Assembly (NCBI RefSeq): GCF_900155885.1
Contig: NZ_FTMB01000001.1
Span: 496,001-560,000 of the forward strand
DNA from: Rhizobium sp. RU20A
Lineage (GTDB): Bacteria > Pseudomonadota > Alphaproteobacteria > Rhizobiales > Rhizobiaceae
Direction: 5' to 3'
Length of the DNA: 64,000 nucleotides
Positions 20,674 through 29,577 of this stretch are shown one piece after another (position 1 is the first letter of the stretch; each line of letters opens with the position of its first letter). The translations under genes were made by a program, and so were the position numbers. A model generated the notes under the pieces. It had not been told where the DNA came from. It searched no databases and was given only the letters and a program-made list of their open reading frames with translations.

Positions 20674-21980
20674 GTGATCTCTTCGCGCAGGGCGCGCCCG
20701 ACATCATCCGGGAGAAGCGGCCGCTGGCAGATCGCCTGCGGCCGAAAACGCTGGATGAGGTCAGCGGCCAGGCGCACCTGACCGGGCCGGACGGCGTTCT
20801 GCGACGCATGATCGAGGCGGGATCCCTGGGGTCGATGATCTTCTGGGGCCCGCCGGGCACCGGCAAGACGACGGTGGCGCGCCTCCTGTCGGGCGAAGCG
20901 GGACTGGCCTTCGAGCAGATCTCGGCCATCTTCTCCGGCGTCGCCGATCTCAAGAAAGTCTTCGAATCGGCGCGTGCCCGGCGCATGTCCGGTCGCCAGA
21001 CGCTGCTCTTCGTCGACGAAATCCATCGCTTCAACCGCGCCCAGCAGGACAGTTTCCTGCCGGTCATGGAGGATGGCACCGTCATCCTCGTTGGCGCGAC
21101 GACGGAAAATCCCTCCTTCGAGCTCAATGCCGCTCTTCTCTCCCGCGCCCGGGTGCTCACCTTCCGCTCCCATGACGAGGAGAGCCTAACGGAGCTCCTG
21201 GCGCGCGCCGAGACCGTTGAGGCCAAGGCGCTGCCGCTTGATCCGGAGGCCCGCGCCAGCCTGATCCGCATGGCCGATGGCGACGGCCGGGCCGTGCTGA
21301 CGCTCGCAGAAGAAGTCTGGCGCGCCGCGCGTTCCGGCGAAGTCTTCGATGCGGCGGCCTTGCAGGAGGTCGTGCAACGCCGCGCCCCCGTCTATGACAA
21401 GGGGCAGGACGGCCACTACAACCTCATTTCCGCGCTTCACAAATCGATCCGCGGCTCGGATCCGGATGCGGCTCTCTATTACCTCTGCCGCATGTTCGAT
21501 GCCGGTGAGGACCCGCTGTTTCTCGGCCGGCGTCTCGTGCGCATGGCGGTTGAGGATATCGGCCTTGCCGATCCGCAGGCCCTGGTCGTCGCCAATGCGG
21601 CCAAGGACGCCTATGATTTCCTCGGATCTCCCGAGGGGGAACTGGCGCTCGCCAATGCCTGTGTCTACCTCGCCACCGCGCCCAAGTCGAACGGGGTCTA
21701 TGTCGCCTACAAGGCGGCGATGCGGTCCGCGAAGGAGCATGGCTCGCTTCTGCCGCCCAAGCATATTCTGAACGCCCCGACCAAGCTGATGAAGGGCGAA
21801 GGGTATGGCGATGGCTATCGCTACGACCACGATCAGCCCGACGCCTTCTCCGGCCAGGACTATTTCCCGGAGAAGATGGGACGCCAGCAATATTACGATC
21901 CGCCGGAGCGCGGCTTCGAACGCGAAATCCGCAAGCGCCTCGACTGGTGGTCCAAGCTGCGCCGCGAACGCGGTGGCTGA
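20670..21980 (+). CDS. rarA: Replication-associated recombination protein RarA (MgsA)
   Basis: RarA is a AAA+ ATPase of the RuvB/clamp-loader class that acts at stalled replication forks. The 436-residue length is normal. The N-terminus RPLADRLRPKTLDEVSGQ, Walker A FWGPPGTGKTTVARL (about 51-65), Walker B LLFVDEIHRFN (about 111) and sensor ATTENPSFELN are present. The C-terminal helical domain has YHYN-like GHYNLISALHKSIRGSDPDAALYYL and the final PEKMGRQQYYDP. Translation is probably coupled to the upstream protease gene through an ATGA overlap. Confidence 0.95.
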   Translation: MSDLFAQGAPDIIREKRPLADRLRPKTLDEVSGQAHLTGPDGVLRRMIEAGSLGSMIFWGPPGTGKTTVARLLSGEAGLAFEQISAIFSGVADLKKVFESARARRMSGRQTLLFVDEIHRFNRAQQDSFLPVMEDGTVILVGATTENPSFELNAALLSRARVLTFRSHDEESLTELLARAETVEAKALPLDPEARASLIRMADGDGRAVLTLAEEVWRAARSGEVFDAAALQEVVQRRAPVYDKGQDGHYNLISALHKSIRGSDPDAALYYLCRMFDAGEDPLFLGRRLVRMAVEDIGLADPQALVVANAAKDAYDFLGSPEGELALANACVYLATAPKSNGVYVAYKAAMRSAKEHGSLLPPKHILNAPTKLMKGEGYGDGYRYDHDQPDAFSGQDYFPEKMGRQQYYDPPERGFEREIRKRLDWWSKLRRERGG

Positions 21981-22013
21981 ACGCCCCCCGCAAGGCTTGC
22001 CGCTCTGGAGCGC

Positions 22014-22799
22014 TTATCGCAGGGAATCGAGCGTGCGGACCGCCGCGTCGAAGTCGATGTAGCGCCGCGCGCGCCGCAACGCCGCCTCCTCGTCCTCGCC
22101 CCACTGCGAAATCTGCCAGTCCTCATCGACATGGGCCGCGGCCCAGATGTCGTCCGGCGTGCGGAAACCCTCGGCAAAGGCGATGGCGAGGATGGCCGAG
22201 CCCGTCAGGCTGGTGATGGTGTGCAGGCAGGTGAGGCCGAGCGGCGTTGCATAATTGCGCAGCAGTTCGGCGTAGCCGTTGATCGCCGCCGCCGGCTGCT
22301 CCCGGTGCATAATGCCGGATACGGTCAGGAAGGGCGCACCGCCCGCGCCCGCCATCCAGTCGAGAATGGGATCCCAGACGGCGTTCTGCCGGGCCACCAG
22401 GCCTTCCGGCTGGTCGGCGCGGTAGCAGAGCATGTCCGTTCCGGCAAAGCGCAGGATTTCGGCAAACACGGCACGGTGCTCGACGGAAACGCCGTCGATC
22501 GCCGTGTTGACGAGACGGGTGATCGGCATGGCATCCGGCTCGATCGTCTCGCCCTGCGCGTCCCATTCGTCCCGGAGGAGGCCAGCCAGCGCCGCGGTCG
22601 GCACGCTGAGCGTGTTCTTGGCCGGCGTCTTCAGCGAGCGCCCGTCCAGGAGCACGGCATGGCCGCCGCCCTCCGCCTTGCCGGTCGTCACGTCCTTGTA
22701 GAAGCGCCTGACGGCCGGCTTCTGCATCTGGATCTGGGCACGGCGAACCGGATCGGGATCGGTCAGCATGCCGTTGAGCTCGTCGCGGTGATCAGACAT
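22014..22799 (-). CDS. ATP12-family F1-ATPase assembly chaperone
   Basis: ATP12 proteins bind the alpha subunit of F1-ATPase during assembly; the family is shared by mitochondria and alphaproteobacteria. The 261-residue product contains the hallmarks KPAVRRFYKDVTTG, VLLDGRSLKTPAKN, EWDAQGETIEPDAMPITRLVNTAIDGV and CYRADQPEGLVARQNAVWDPILDW. The start at 22799 overlaps the stop of the HAD gene by eight bases, so the two are translationally coupled. Upstream codons in the same frame are discarded as they lie over the HAD gene. Confidence 0.92.
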   Translation of the reverse strand: MSDHRDELNGMLTDPDPVRRAQIQMQKPAVRRFYKDVTTGKAEGGGHAVLLDGRSLKTPAKNTLSVPTAALAGLLRDEWDAQGETIEPDAMPITRLVNTAIDGVSVEHRAVFAEILRFAGTDMLCYRADQPEGLVARQNAVWDPILDWMAGAGGAPFLTVSGIMHREQPAAAINGYAELLRNYATPLGLTCLHTITSLTGSAILAIAFAEGFRTPDDIWAAAHVDEDWQISQWGEDEEAALRRARRYIDFDAAVRTLDSLR

Positions 22800-23457
22800 C
22801 GTTTTCTTCCAGCCAGTCGATAATTTCACCCGGGGTGCGCACGATATGGCGCGCGCCCGCATCGGCAAGGTCGGCGACTCCGCCATAGCCCCAGGACACG
22901 CCGAGCGGAATGGCGCCAGCGTTGACCGCCATCTGCATGTCGTAAACGCTGTCGCCGATGACGATGGTGCGGGCAGCATCGATTCCCGCGTCTGCGCAGC
23001 ATTCGCTGACCATGGCCGGATGCGGCTTGGAGGGGCAGTCATCGGCCGTGCGCGAGACGAAGAACGTCTTCTCGAAGCCGTGCGCCTGTGAAATCAGGTT
23101 GAGGCCGCGGCGGGATTTGCCGGTCACGGCGCCGAGCACCAGCCCATCATTGCCGGCAAGCGCCGCCATCATGTCCCCAATCCCGGCATACAGCGGCTCC
23201 TGGAATCCGGGCGTGGCCCGCACGCCCCCGTAGATGTCCTTGTAGTGCTGCGTCATCGAGAGCACCTCGTCATCCACATGCGGGCGACCGGCGATCCGTG
23301 CGATGGCGATGTCCAGTGTCAGGCCGATGATCGATTTCGTCGCAGCATAATCGGGTTCGGGCAGGCGATAGGCGAGGAAGGTCCGGCGCATGACCTCGTG
23401 GATCAGCCGGCCGCTATCGACGAGCGTGCCGTCGCAATCAAAGAGCACCAGCCTCAT
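22792..23457 (-). CDS. HAD-superfamily hydrolase, phosphoglycolate-phosphatase-like
   Basis: A 221-residue phosphatase-like protein with the HAD motifs: I LFDCDGTLVDS (residues 4-14, nucleophile Asp7), II GAVTGKSRRG, III KPHP, and IV IVIGDSVYDMQMA. A helical cap between motifs I and II suggests a small phosphorylated metabolite as substrate, but which one cannot be said. It overlaps rluC upstream by four bases (ATGA) and the ATP12 gene downstream by eight, so rluC-HAD-ATP12 form a tight operon. Confidence 0.9.
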   Translation of the reverse strand: MRLVLFDCDGTLVDSGRLIHEVMRRTFLAYRLPEPDYAATKSIIGLTLDIAIARIAGRPHVDDEVLSMTQHYKDIYGGVRATPGFQEPLYAGIGDMMAALAGNDGLVLGAVTGKSRRGLNLISQAHGFEKTFFVSRTADDCPSKPHPAMVSECCADAGIDAARTIVIGDSVYDMQMAVNAGAIPLGVSWGYGGVADLADAGARHIVRTPGEIIDWLEENDV

Positions 23458-24449
23458 TCGCCGTCGATCTCCCCATTGGTCTCGTCGAAGCCGATGAGGT
23501 TGAAGCTCTGCACCATGTGCTGCGGCATCGGCGCGCTGACGCGCAGGCGCCCGCCCGAGGGATGGGGGATGTCGATATGGCGGGCGTGAAGGTGCAGCCG
23601 GTTCTGCATGCCGCCGGGGAAACTCCAGTTGATATCGGCCTCGAAATATTTGGGGTCGCCAAGAATGGGGTGGCCGATATGGGCGGCGTGAACACGCAGC
23701 TGGTGCGTTCGGCCCGTATAGGGCTCCATTTCCAGCCAGCAGAGGTTCTGGCCGGCCTGCTCGAGGATGCGGTAATAGGAAACGGCGTGATCGGCGCCGT
23801 CCTCGCCATGCTTGGCAATGCGCATCCGGTCGCCATCCGGCGTTTGTTCCTTGACGAGCCAGGTGGAGATGCGGTCCTCGCGCTTGCGCGGCACGCCCTT
23901 CACGATGGCCCAGTAGGTCTTTTTCGTATCGCGTTCGCGAAACGCCGCCGTCAGCTTCTGGGCAGCGCCGCGCGTGCGGGCAATGACAAGGACGCCGGAG
24001 GTGTCGCGGTCGAGACGGTGCACGAGGCGCGGCTTTTCACCCCTCTGGTTGGTCCATGCTTCCAGCATCTTGTCGATGTGCCGGTTGACGCCCGATCCAC
24101 CCTGCACGGCAAGGCCCGGCGGCTTGTTGAGCACGATGACCTTGTCGTCCTCGTGCAGCACCATGCGCGAGAGAAGCTCGCCGTCATCGGAATGGCGCAG
24201 GTCCCTGGCGCCGATCGGTCCGCTCTTCGGTTCCTTGCCATCGACGCCCATGGGCGGGATGCGAACGGTCTGGCCGGGCTCGACGCGGCTATCGGATTTC
24301 ACGCGGCCGCCATCGACCCGGATCTGGCCCGAGCGCAGCAGTTTCTGCAGCGCGCCAAAGCCGAGGCCGGGATAGTGAACCTTGAACCAGCGATCGACGC
24401 GCATGCCGGCCTCATCCGGCTCCACGGTTCTGTGCTCGATGCCTGCCAT
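23454..24449 (-). CDS. RluA-family pseudouridine synthase (RluC-like)
   Basis: This enzyme isomerises specific uridines to pseudouridine in RNA, most likely 23S rRNA. The 331-residue product has an N-terminal S4 domain (MRVDRWFKVHYPGLGFGALQKLLRSGQIRVDG, starting near residue 16). The catalytic domain contains the invariant Asp in LVHRLDRDTSGVLVIAR near residue 150, plus TGRTHQLRVHAAHIGHPILGD. First gene of a three-gene overlapping operon with a HAD hydrolase and ATP12 chaperone. Target positions cannot be deduced from sequence alone. Confidence 0.93.
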   Translation of the reverse strand: MAGIEHRTVEPDEAGMRVDRWFKVHYPGLGFGALQKLLRSGQIRVDGGRVKSDSRVEPGQTVRIPPMGVDGKEPKSGPIGARDLRHSDDGELLSRMVLHEDDKVIVLNKPPGLAVQGGSGVNRHIDKMLEAWTNQRGEKPRLVHRLDRDTSGVLVIARTRGAAQKLTAAFRERDTKKTYWAIVKGVPRKREDRISTWLVKEQTPDGDRMRIAKHGEDGADHAVSYYRILEQAGQNLCWLEMEPYTGRTHQLRVHAAHIGHPILGDPKYFEADINWSFPGGMQNRLHLHARHIDIPHPSGGRLRVSAPMPQHMVQSFNLIGFDETNGEIDGE

Positions 24450-24519
24450 GTCTGTTCCTTCCGTAGGCGCCTTCGATTGGCTGTCGCACCCGGTCTGTAC
24501 GTCGTGTTTGGGCCTGTTC

Positions 24520-24897
24520 CTACAGAATGGCCCGCATCAGGGCCAGCCCTGCAAAGACCCCGCCAATGGAAAAACCGACACTCGCCACCACATAGCCGGC
24601 GGCTGTCAGCACCTGCCCGCGTTCGAACAGCGTGACCGCATCGAGGGAGAAGGCCGAAAACGTCGTGAACCCGCCGAGGCAGCCCGTGATCAGAAAGAGC
24701 CGTATCTCCTGCGGGGCTTCGCTGCGCAGCGCGAAAACGCCCGCCACCATGCCGATGAGCAATCCGCCGACAAGATTGACGGTGAACGTTCCCCAGGGAA
24801 AGGCGGGGCCGAACTGTCTCAGCGTCGCAAGACTGACGAGATAGCGCAGAACCGAACCGATGGCGCCGCCAATGGCAACGAGAACAATGTTCAGCAT
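24520..24897 (-). CDS. crcB: Fluoride efflux channel CrcB/Fluc
   Basis: This is a small membrane protein that forms dual-topology dimers and expels fluoride. The 125-residue sequence has four hydrophobic segments and the family motifs GGAIGSVLRYLVSL, GTFTVNLVGGLLIG and GCLGGFTTFSAFSLD. The start at 24897 (MLNIVLVAIGG) is preferred over one nine codons upstream. I looked for a fluoride riboswitch upstream and found no match. It lies just before the rluC operon on the same strand with a 70-base gap. Confidence 0.93.
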   Translation of the reverse strand: MLNIVLVAIGGAIGSVLRYLVSLATLRQFGPAFPWGTFTVNLVGGLLIGMVAGVFALRSEAPQEIRLFLITGCLGGFTTFSAFSLDAVTLFERGQVLTAAGYVVASVGFSIGGVFAGLALMRAIL

Positions 24898-25084
24898 GAC
24901 CTTTTCCTTGCTTCGAGATGGCACGGCGAACGGGAGGGCGCCGGAAAACTTTTCTTAAGTGTATACGCTCTAGTATGCCTGCGCCCAGAAGGGCAGCGCG
25001 CCGTGGGATGCCGGGCGAGGGAAGGAAGCCAAAGCCGCCCGGGTCGAGCAGTGCCTTGTTCGGCAATCAATGATGGCATGGACC

Positions 25085-25396
25085 ATGCAAGCATTCAATT
25101 TTACCCATTACGACCTTCGCGAACAGCGCGCCGGCACCATTGTCGAGATAACTCTGTCGGCTGTCGCCAACGTCCGCCTGATGACGGACGCCAATCTGAA
25201 GCTCTACAAGCAGGTTCTCAAGCACCAGTTCGTCGGCGGCGTCGCCAAGAAGTCTCCCCTGCGTCTAACGGTGCCAACGTCCGGCCACTGGCACCTCATT
25301 GTGGATATGCAGGGGTTGAACGGTCTTGCCCAGTCCAGCATTCGCGTGATGGACGCGACGGGCGTAGCAGGCGCGCGGCTTCAATCCACGACCTGA
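25085..25396 (+). CDS. DUF1883 domain protein
   Basis: A small soluble protein of about 103 residues belonging to the DUF1883 family, whose role is unknown. Typical blocks are FNFTHYDLREQRAGTIVEI, ANVRLMTDANLKLYKQ and SGHWHLIVDMQGL. The ATG at 25085 is chosen because family members begin a few residues before FxxYDL; an ATG at 25070 would add five residues. It is divergent from crcB and convergent with fghA. The fold is beta-rich, and in some proteins it is linked to TIR or pathogenesis-type modules, but here it stands alone. Confidence 0.78.
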   Translation: MQAFNFTHYDLREQRAGTIVEITLSAVANVRLMTDANLKLYKQVLKHQFVGGVAKKSPLRLTVPTSGHWHLIVDMQGLNGLAQSSIRVMDATGVAGARLQSTT

Positions 25397-25472
25397 GGCC
25401 GCGTCAACCTGAACAGCGGCCGGGGCAGGGGCAACCTTGCCCGACAGCCGTTCTCGTCGCGACCGAGCGTGG

Positions 25473-26306
25473 TCAGCCCAGCCGGTCCGCGTGCCAGCGC
25501 AGGTGGTCGTCCATGAAGGTGGAAATGAAATAGTAGGAATGATCGTAGCGCTCGTGCAGGCGCAGCGTCAGGCCAATATCGGTTCCCTTCACCGCCTCTT
25601 CGAACAGCCACGGGCGCAGCCCGTTTTCCAGGAAGCCGTCGGCCTTGCCCTGGTCGATCAGGAATTCCGGGAAGCGCGCGCCATCTTCCACCAGAGCGCA
25701 GGCATCGTAGGCGCGCCAGCGTGACGGGTCCTCGCCAAGATAGCTCGTCAACGCGCCGATCGACCAGTCCGCCGTCGATGGCTGAACGATGGGCGCAAAG
25801 GCCGAGCAGCTCTTGATACGGTCGGGGTTTTTAAGCGCGATCGTCATCGCGCCATGGCCGCCCATCGAATGGCCGAAAATGCCCTGCCGTTCCCGGTCGG
25901 CGCGGAATTGTTCGAACACAAGCGCCGGCAGTTCCTCGGTGACGTAGCTGTACATCTGATAGTGCGCAGCCCAGGGCTCTTCTGTCGCATCGACGTAGAA
26001 GCCGGCGCCTTTGCCCTTCTGCCAATTCGTCAATTCGTCCGCGACATCGTTGCCGCGCGGGCTGGTGTCGGGGCAAACGATGATCAGTCCGAGTTCGGCG
26101 GCCAGCCGGCGGTACTCGCCCTTTTCCATCACATTGGCATGGGTGCATGTCAGGCCCGACAGATACCACAGCACGGGGCGCGGCTCGGAAATGGCCTGCG
26201 GCGGCACGAAGACCGCGAAGGTCATTTCGCAGTTGCACGCTGCGGACTCATGGGCAAAGACGCCCTGCATGCCGCCAAAGGCGGTGTTTTGCGAGATGAT
26301 CTTCAT
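25473..26306 (-). CDS. fghA: S-formylglutathione hydrolase
   Basis: It hydrolyses S-formylglutathione to formate and glutathione, the last step of the glutathione-dependent formaldehyde pathway. The 277-residue alpha/beta hydrolase has the nucleophile elbow GHSMGGHGAM (Ser near 147), the oxyanion LSGLTCTHANVMEK, a DTSPRGNDVADELTNWQKG block and C-terminal Asp/His residues (LIDQGKADGFL; YDHSYYFISTF). AAAGGATCCGCC precedes the start. The upstream enzyme FrmA is encoded at 28.4-29.6 kb rather than adjacent. Confidence 0.95.
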   Translation of the reverse strand: MKIISQNTAFGGMQGVFAHESAACNCEMTFAVFVPPQAISEPRPVLWYLSGLTCTHANVMEKGEYRRLAAELGLIIVCPDTSPRGNDVADELTNWQKGKGAGFYVDATEEPWAAHYQMYSYVTEELPALVFEQFRADRERQGIFGHSMGGHGAMTIALKNPDRIKSCSAFAPIVQPSTADWSIGALTSYLGEDPSRWRAYDACALVEDGARFPEFLIDQGKADGFLENGLRPWLFEEAVKGTDIGLTLRLHERYDHSYYFISTFMDDHLRWHADRLG

Positions 26307-26336
26307 GGCGGATCCTTTCGGGGCCTTCCGGCCCGC

Positions 26337-27002
26337 CTACTGCGCGAGATTGATGACCGCATTGACGGACGCAGCGATCAAGACGGTGTTGAAGAAGAAT
26401 GACACGACCGCATGCGCAAGGTTCAGGCGCCGCATGGCCGTCGTGGTGATCGCAACGTCGGATGTCTGCGCCGTCATGCCGATCACGAAGGAGAAGTAGA
26501 GAAACTCGGTGACACCCGGATCCGCGTCCCCGGGAAAATCAAGGCCGCCGGAAACTTTATGCCCGCCCGTCTTGCCCTTTTCCCCCAGTGTTGCGGGCAT
26601 CCAGTAGAGATGCGCATAGTGCAGCGCGATCATCGTATGGATCGTCAGCCAGCCGAGAATGACGGCCACGAAGGCCATGAGCGTTTCCAGTCCGCGCCCG
26701 TCGCCCTTGTCGTTCAGCGCCATGAAGAGCGACACGATCGCAACGACGACCGCGACCAGCGTGACCAGCAGGATGACGCTGGCCGGTGGATCGTTCTGGG
26801 CGGCCCGGTGTTTCAGATACTCCGCCGTCAGTCGGGGCAGACGAGCCGCGGTGATCGCGAGATAGGCCGTGAAGAAGGCGAGGGCAGGCGTCTCTCCGGC
26901 AAAAGCCGGCGCCAGCAGCGCGGTCACCGCGAAGGCTGCCGCTGCTGCCGCAAGACCGATGAAGAAGGCAGCATATCGTCTGTCGCTCCACGAGCGGATC
27001 AT
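26337..27002 (-). CDS. DUF1345 integral membrane protein
   Basis: A 221-residue membrane protein with about five to six hydrophobic segments (for example FFIGLAAAAAAFAVTALLA and VILLVTLVAVVVAIVSLFM). It has the DUF1345 signature LHYAHLYW followed by GLDFPGDADPGVTEFLYFSFVIGMTAQTSDV, split here by a charged loop. The function is unknown. The start at 27002 overlaps the stop of the upstream YaiI gene by four bases (ATGA), which argues against the six-codon-longer start. It probably forms a two-gene operon with that gene. Confidence 0.88.
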   Translation of the reverse strand: MIRSWSDRRYAAFFIGLAAAAAAFAVTALLAPAFAGETPALAFFTAYLAITAARLPRLTAEYLKHRAAQNDPPASVILLVTLVAVVVAIVSLFMALNDKGDGRGLETLMAFVAVILGWLTIHTMIALHYAHLYWMPATLGEKGKTGGHKVSGGLDFPGDADPGVTEFLYFSFVIGMTAQTSDVAITTTAMRRLNLAHAVVSFFFNTVLIAASVNAVINLAQ

Positions 27003-27445
27003 GCCTTTGCCCTCCGGCACAGGCGCTCCAGCGTTTCGAGAAAAGACGAGCGGTCCCGCGCAGAAAAGGCCGCGTTGTAGCCCTTGCTTTCGCCGGTTTC
27101 CCGCAGATGCGCGCCGAGGTCACGCATGGCGGTGGCCATCCCGATATTGGTCGTGTCGAAGACGCGCCCCGTCGGCCCGGTGACGAGTGCTCCCGCTGCC
27201 ACGCACCGCCCGGCAAGCGGCACATCCGCCGTGACCACGATGTCACCGGGGCCTGCACGCTCGGCAATCCAGTCGTCTGCCGCATCGAAGGCCCCGGAGA
27301 CGATCACGTTCTTGACCATGGGATCGCGCGAGGGCCGCAGCCCCGAATTGGCAACGAAGGTCACCGGCAGGCCATGCCGCTCGGCCACCTTCAGAATCTC
27401 CGGCTTCACCGGGCAAGCATCGGCATCAACGTAGATTTCGGGCAT
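26999..27445 (-). CDS. YaiI/YqxD (DUF188) family protein, PIN-like fold
   Basis: A 148-residue cytoplasmic protein of the DUF188 family, which is related to PIN/NYN nuclease-like folds but has no proven substrate. The N-terminal IYVDADACPVKPEILKVA with its acidic DADACP signature (residues 6-12), the central VVTADVPLAGRCVAAGALV and the late MRDLGAHLRETG match the family. It begins three bases after the brnA stop and overlaps the following membrane-protein gene. Confidence 0.9.
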   Translation of the reverse strand: MPEIYVDADACPVKPEILKVAERHGLPVTFVANSGLRPSRDPMVKNVIVSGAFDAADDWIAERAGPGDIVVTADVPLAGRCVAAGALVTGPTGRVFDTTNIGMATAMRDLGAHLRETGESKGYNAAFSARDRSSFLETLERLCRRAKA

Positions 27446-27448
27446 GGA

Positions 27449-27706
27449 CTATTTTTTCAGGCTGCGTGCGTAGGATTCCAGCACGGCATTCATCCGCGTC
27501 TGATAGCCTTTACCCGTTGACCGAAACGCCTGCAGCACCGATCTTTTCACCCGCAGCGTGATCTGCTCTGTACCCTCAGGTTCAACAAGGACGGCCTTCT
27601 GCCAGAAGTCGTCATTGAGTTCAGGAATATCACTGGTGTCGATCTCATCATCAGCGAGCGCTGCCAGATCATGGGGACTGAGTTCTTTCTCGAATCGTTT
27701 CGGCAT
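27449..27706 (-). CDS. brnA: BrnA-family antitoxin
   Basis: BrnA is a ribbon-helix-helix antitoxin that neutralises BrnT and represses the operon. The 85-residue product shows the DIPELNDDFWQKAVLVEP linker and the C-terminal RHH segment EQITLRVKRSVLQAFRSTGKGYQTRMNAVLESY in two conserved parts. It overlaps the 3' end of brnT by 38 bases, the usual toxin-first arrangement of this type II system. Downstream genes (YaiI) follow at once and may be cotranscribed. Confidence 0.9.
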   Translation of the reverse strand: MPKRFEKELSPHDLAALADDEIDTSDIPELNDDFWQKAVLVEPEGTEQITLRVKRSVLQAFRSTGKGYQTRMNAVLESYARSLKK

Positions 27707-27971
27707 AGCGATCCCGCTCTCTGCGTTTTGCAGGCCGCGCCGAAATCAGGCGGATGCGGCCATTCCTGTCCGTGTGTGTCACGACGATGACCACCAGGCC
27801 ATCCAGCAGGCCAATGCTGTTCTGTCGAACTTCGCCATAGTCGTTCCGATCATCATCAGCAGTTAAGATGATGCCGTCGAAGATTTTGCATGCTTGGCGG
27901 AAACTGATGCCGTGCTTGGCGATGTTCGCCGCGTCCTTGTCATCGTCCCATTCGAAGCGAATTGTAGCCAC
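27669..27971 (-). CDS. brnT: BrnT-family RNase toxin
   Basis: BrnT is a RelE-like ribonuclease that stops translation when free of BrnA. The 100-residue product from a GTG at 27971 contains FEWDDDKDAANIAKHGISF, DDRNDYGEVRQNSIG, VVIVVTHTDRNGRIRLISARPAKRRERDRY, matching the family from its normal N-terminus. A TTG at 27989 is a possible longer start that would overlap the upstream acetyltransferase gene; neither has a strong ribosome site. The pair looks intact. Confidence 0.88.
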   Translation of the reverse strand: MATIRFEWDDDKDAANIAKHGISFRQACKIFDGIILTADDDRNDYGEVRQNSIGLLDGLVVIVVTHTDRNGRIRLISARPAKRRERDRYAETIRERTQSP

Positions 27972-27979
27972 GATTGCAT

Positions 27980-28447
27980 CTACCGGCAAGCCATGTCGCT
28001 GGGGCGCACCATATCCACATGCGCGATGCCATCCTCCAGATACTCCTGCGACACCGGCTCGAAGCCGAGGGCGCGGTAGAAGCCGAGGAGATAGCTCTGG
28101 GCGGAGATTTCAATCACACGTCCCGGAAAGCGGCGCTCGCATTCGGCAATCGCCGTGCGCATCAGTGCCTCGCCCAGCTTCTTGCCGCGATGATCGGGCG
28201 AAACCGCGACGCGGCCAATCCTTGCGCCTCCGCTCGCTCCCGGCGCGAACAGCCGCGCGCAGGCGAGGAGTTCGCCGGCGGACAGGAGGCGCAGATGCAG
28301 CGCCTCGATATCCTTGCCGTCGAGATCGGCATAAGCGCAGGCCTGCTCCACGACGAAGACGTCGCCGCGCAGCTTCAGCATGGCGTAGAGATCGACGGCG
28401 GAGAAGTCCTGAAGGCTCCGCACGTCGATATCGTAGGCAGGCGCCAT
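27980..28447 (-). CDS. GNAT N-acetyltransferase, ElaA-like
   Basis: A 155-residue acyl-CoA-dependent acetyltransferase of the ElaA branch; the substrate is unknown. Seen features are LKLRGDVFVVEQACAYADLDGKD near residues 25-47, the acetyl-CoA binding loop RIGRVAVSPDHRGKKLGEALM (split by family motif A, about 77-97), and AQSYLLGFYRALGFEPVSQEYLEDGIAH at the C-terminus. It starts two bases after the frmA stop and is followed by brnT, so it is likely read from the frmA promoter. Confidence 0.87.
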   Translation of the reverse strand: MAPAYDIDVRSLQDFSAVDLYAMLKLRGDVFVVEQACAYADLDGKDIEALHLRLLSAGELLACARLFAPGASGGARIGRVAVSPDHRGKKLGEALMRTAIAECERRFPGRVIEISAQSYLLGFYRALGFEPVSQEYLEDGIAHVDMVRPSDMACR

Positions 28448-28449
28448 CC

Positions 28450-29577
28450 TCAATAGACGACGACGCTGCGGATCGATTCGCCCGCATGCATCAGGTCGAA
28501 ACCCTTGTTGATGTCTTCGAGCGGCAGAAGGTGCGTGATCATCGGATCGATCTCGATCTTGCCCTCCATGTACCAGTCGACGATCTTCGGAACATCCGTG
28601 CGACCGCGCGCGCCGCCGAAGGCCGTGCCCATCCAGGTACGGCCGGTGACGAGCTGGAACGGACGGGTGGAGATTTCCTGCCCGGCACCGGCAACGCCGA
28701 TGACGACCGACTTGCCCCAGCCGCGATGCGAGGATTCGAGCGCCTGGCGCATCACCTTGGTGTTGCCCGTGCAGTCGAACGTGTAGTCGGCGCCGCCGAT
28801 CTGGTCCGCACCGCGCTTCGTCATGTTGACGAGATAGGGCACGATGTCGCCGTCGACTTCCTTCGGGTTGACGAAATGCGTCATGCCGAAGCGCTCGCCC
28901 CACGCCTTCTTCTCATTGTTGAGATCGACCCCGATGATCATGTCGGCACCGGCAAGGCGCAGGCCCTGGATGACGTTGAGGCCGATCCCGCCGAGGCCGA
29001 AGACAATGGCGGTGGCGCCGATCTCGACCTTGGCGGTGTTGATGACGGCGCCGACGCCCGTCGTCACGCCGCAGCCGATGTAGCAGATCTTGTCGAAGGG
29101 CGCGTCGGGATTGACCTTGGCGAGAGCGATTTCCGGCAGCACCGTGTAGTTCGCAAAGGTCGAGCAGCCCATATAGTGGAAGATCTTGTCCTTGCCGATC
29201 GAGAAGCGCGACGTGCCATCCGGCATCAGGCCTTGCCCCTGGGTCGAGCGGATGGCGGTGCACAGGTTCGTCTTGCGCGACAGGCACGACGGGCAGGAGC
29301 GGCATTCCGGCGTATAGAGCGGAATGACATGGTCGCCCTTCTTCAGCGAGGTGACGCCAGGGCCGACATCAACGACGATGCCGGCACCCTCATGGCCGAG
29401 GATGGCGGGGAAAAGACCTTCCGGATCCGCGCCGGAGAGGGTGAACTCGTCCGTATGACAAATACCGGTTGCCTTTACCTCGACCAGCACTTCGCCAGCC
29501 CGAGGACCTTCCAGCTGTACAGTCATGACTTCGAGTGGTTTACCAGCCTGAACGGCTACTGCTGCCCGGACATCCAT
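28450..29577 (-). CDS. frmA: S-(hydroxymethyl)glutathione dehydrogenase, class III alcohol dehydrogenase
   Basis: It oxidises the spontaneous formaldehyde-glutathione adduct to S-formylglutathione with NAD+; it can also reduce S-nitrosoglutathione. The 375-residue zinc enzyme has catalytic zinc ligands in GICHTDEFTLSG and GHEGAGIVVDVG, a structural zinc loop ECRSCPSCLSRKTNLC and the NAD-binding GLGGIGLNVIQG. AGGAGACC precedes the start. With fghA (25.5 kb) and the GFA-family gene (32.9 kb) it makes up a scattered formaldehyde-handling set. The region is typical core chromosome. Confidence 0.96.
   Translation of the reverse strand: MDVRAAVAVQAGKPLEVMTVQLEGPRAGEVLVEVKATGICHTDEFTLSGADPEGLFPAILGHEGAGIVVDVGPGVTSLKKGDHVIPLYTPECRSCPSCLSRKTNLCTAIRSTQGQGLMPDGTSRFSIGKDKIFHYMGCSTFANYTVLPEIALAKVNPDAPFDKICYIGCGVTTGVGAVINTAKVEIGATAIVFGLGGIGLNVIQGLRLAGADMIIGVDLNNEKKAWGERFGMTHFVNPKEVDGDIVPYLVNMTKRGADQIGGADYTFDCTGNTKVMRQALESSHRGWGKSVVIGVAGAGQEISTRPFQLVTGRTWMGTAFGGARGRTDVPKIVDWYMEGKIEIDPMITHLLPLEDINKGFDLMHAGESIRSVVVY

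Noticed and set aside
24898-25069. Possible fluoride riboswitch before crcB
   Set aside because: The leader has GGCGAACGG-like words but not the conserved pseudoknot arrangement of the crcB motif.
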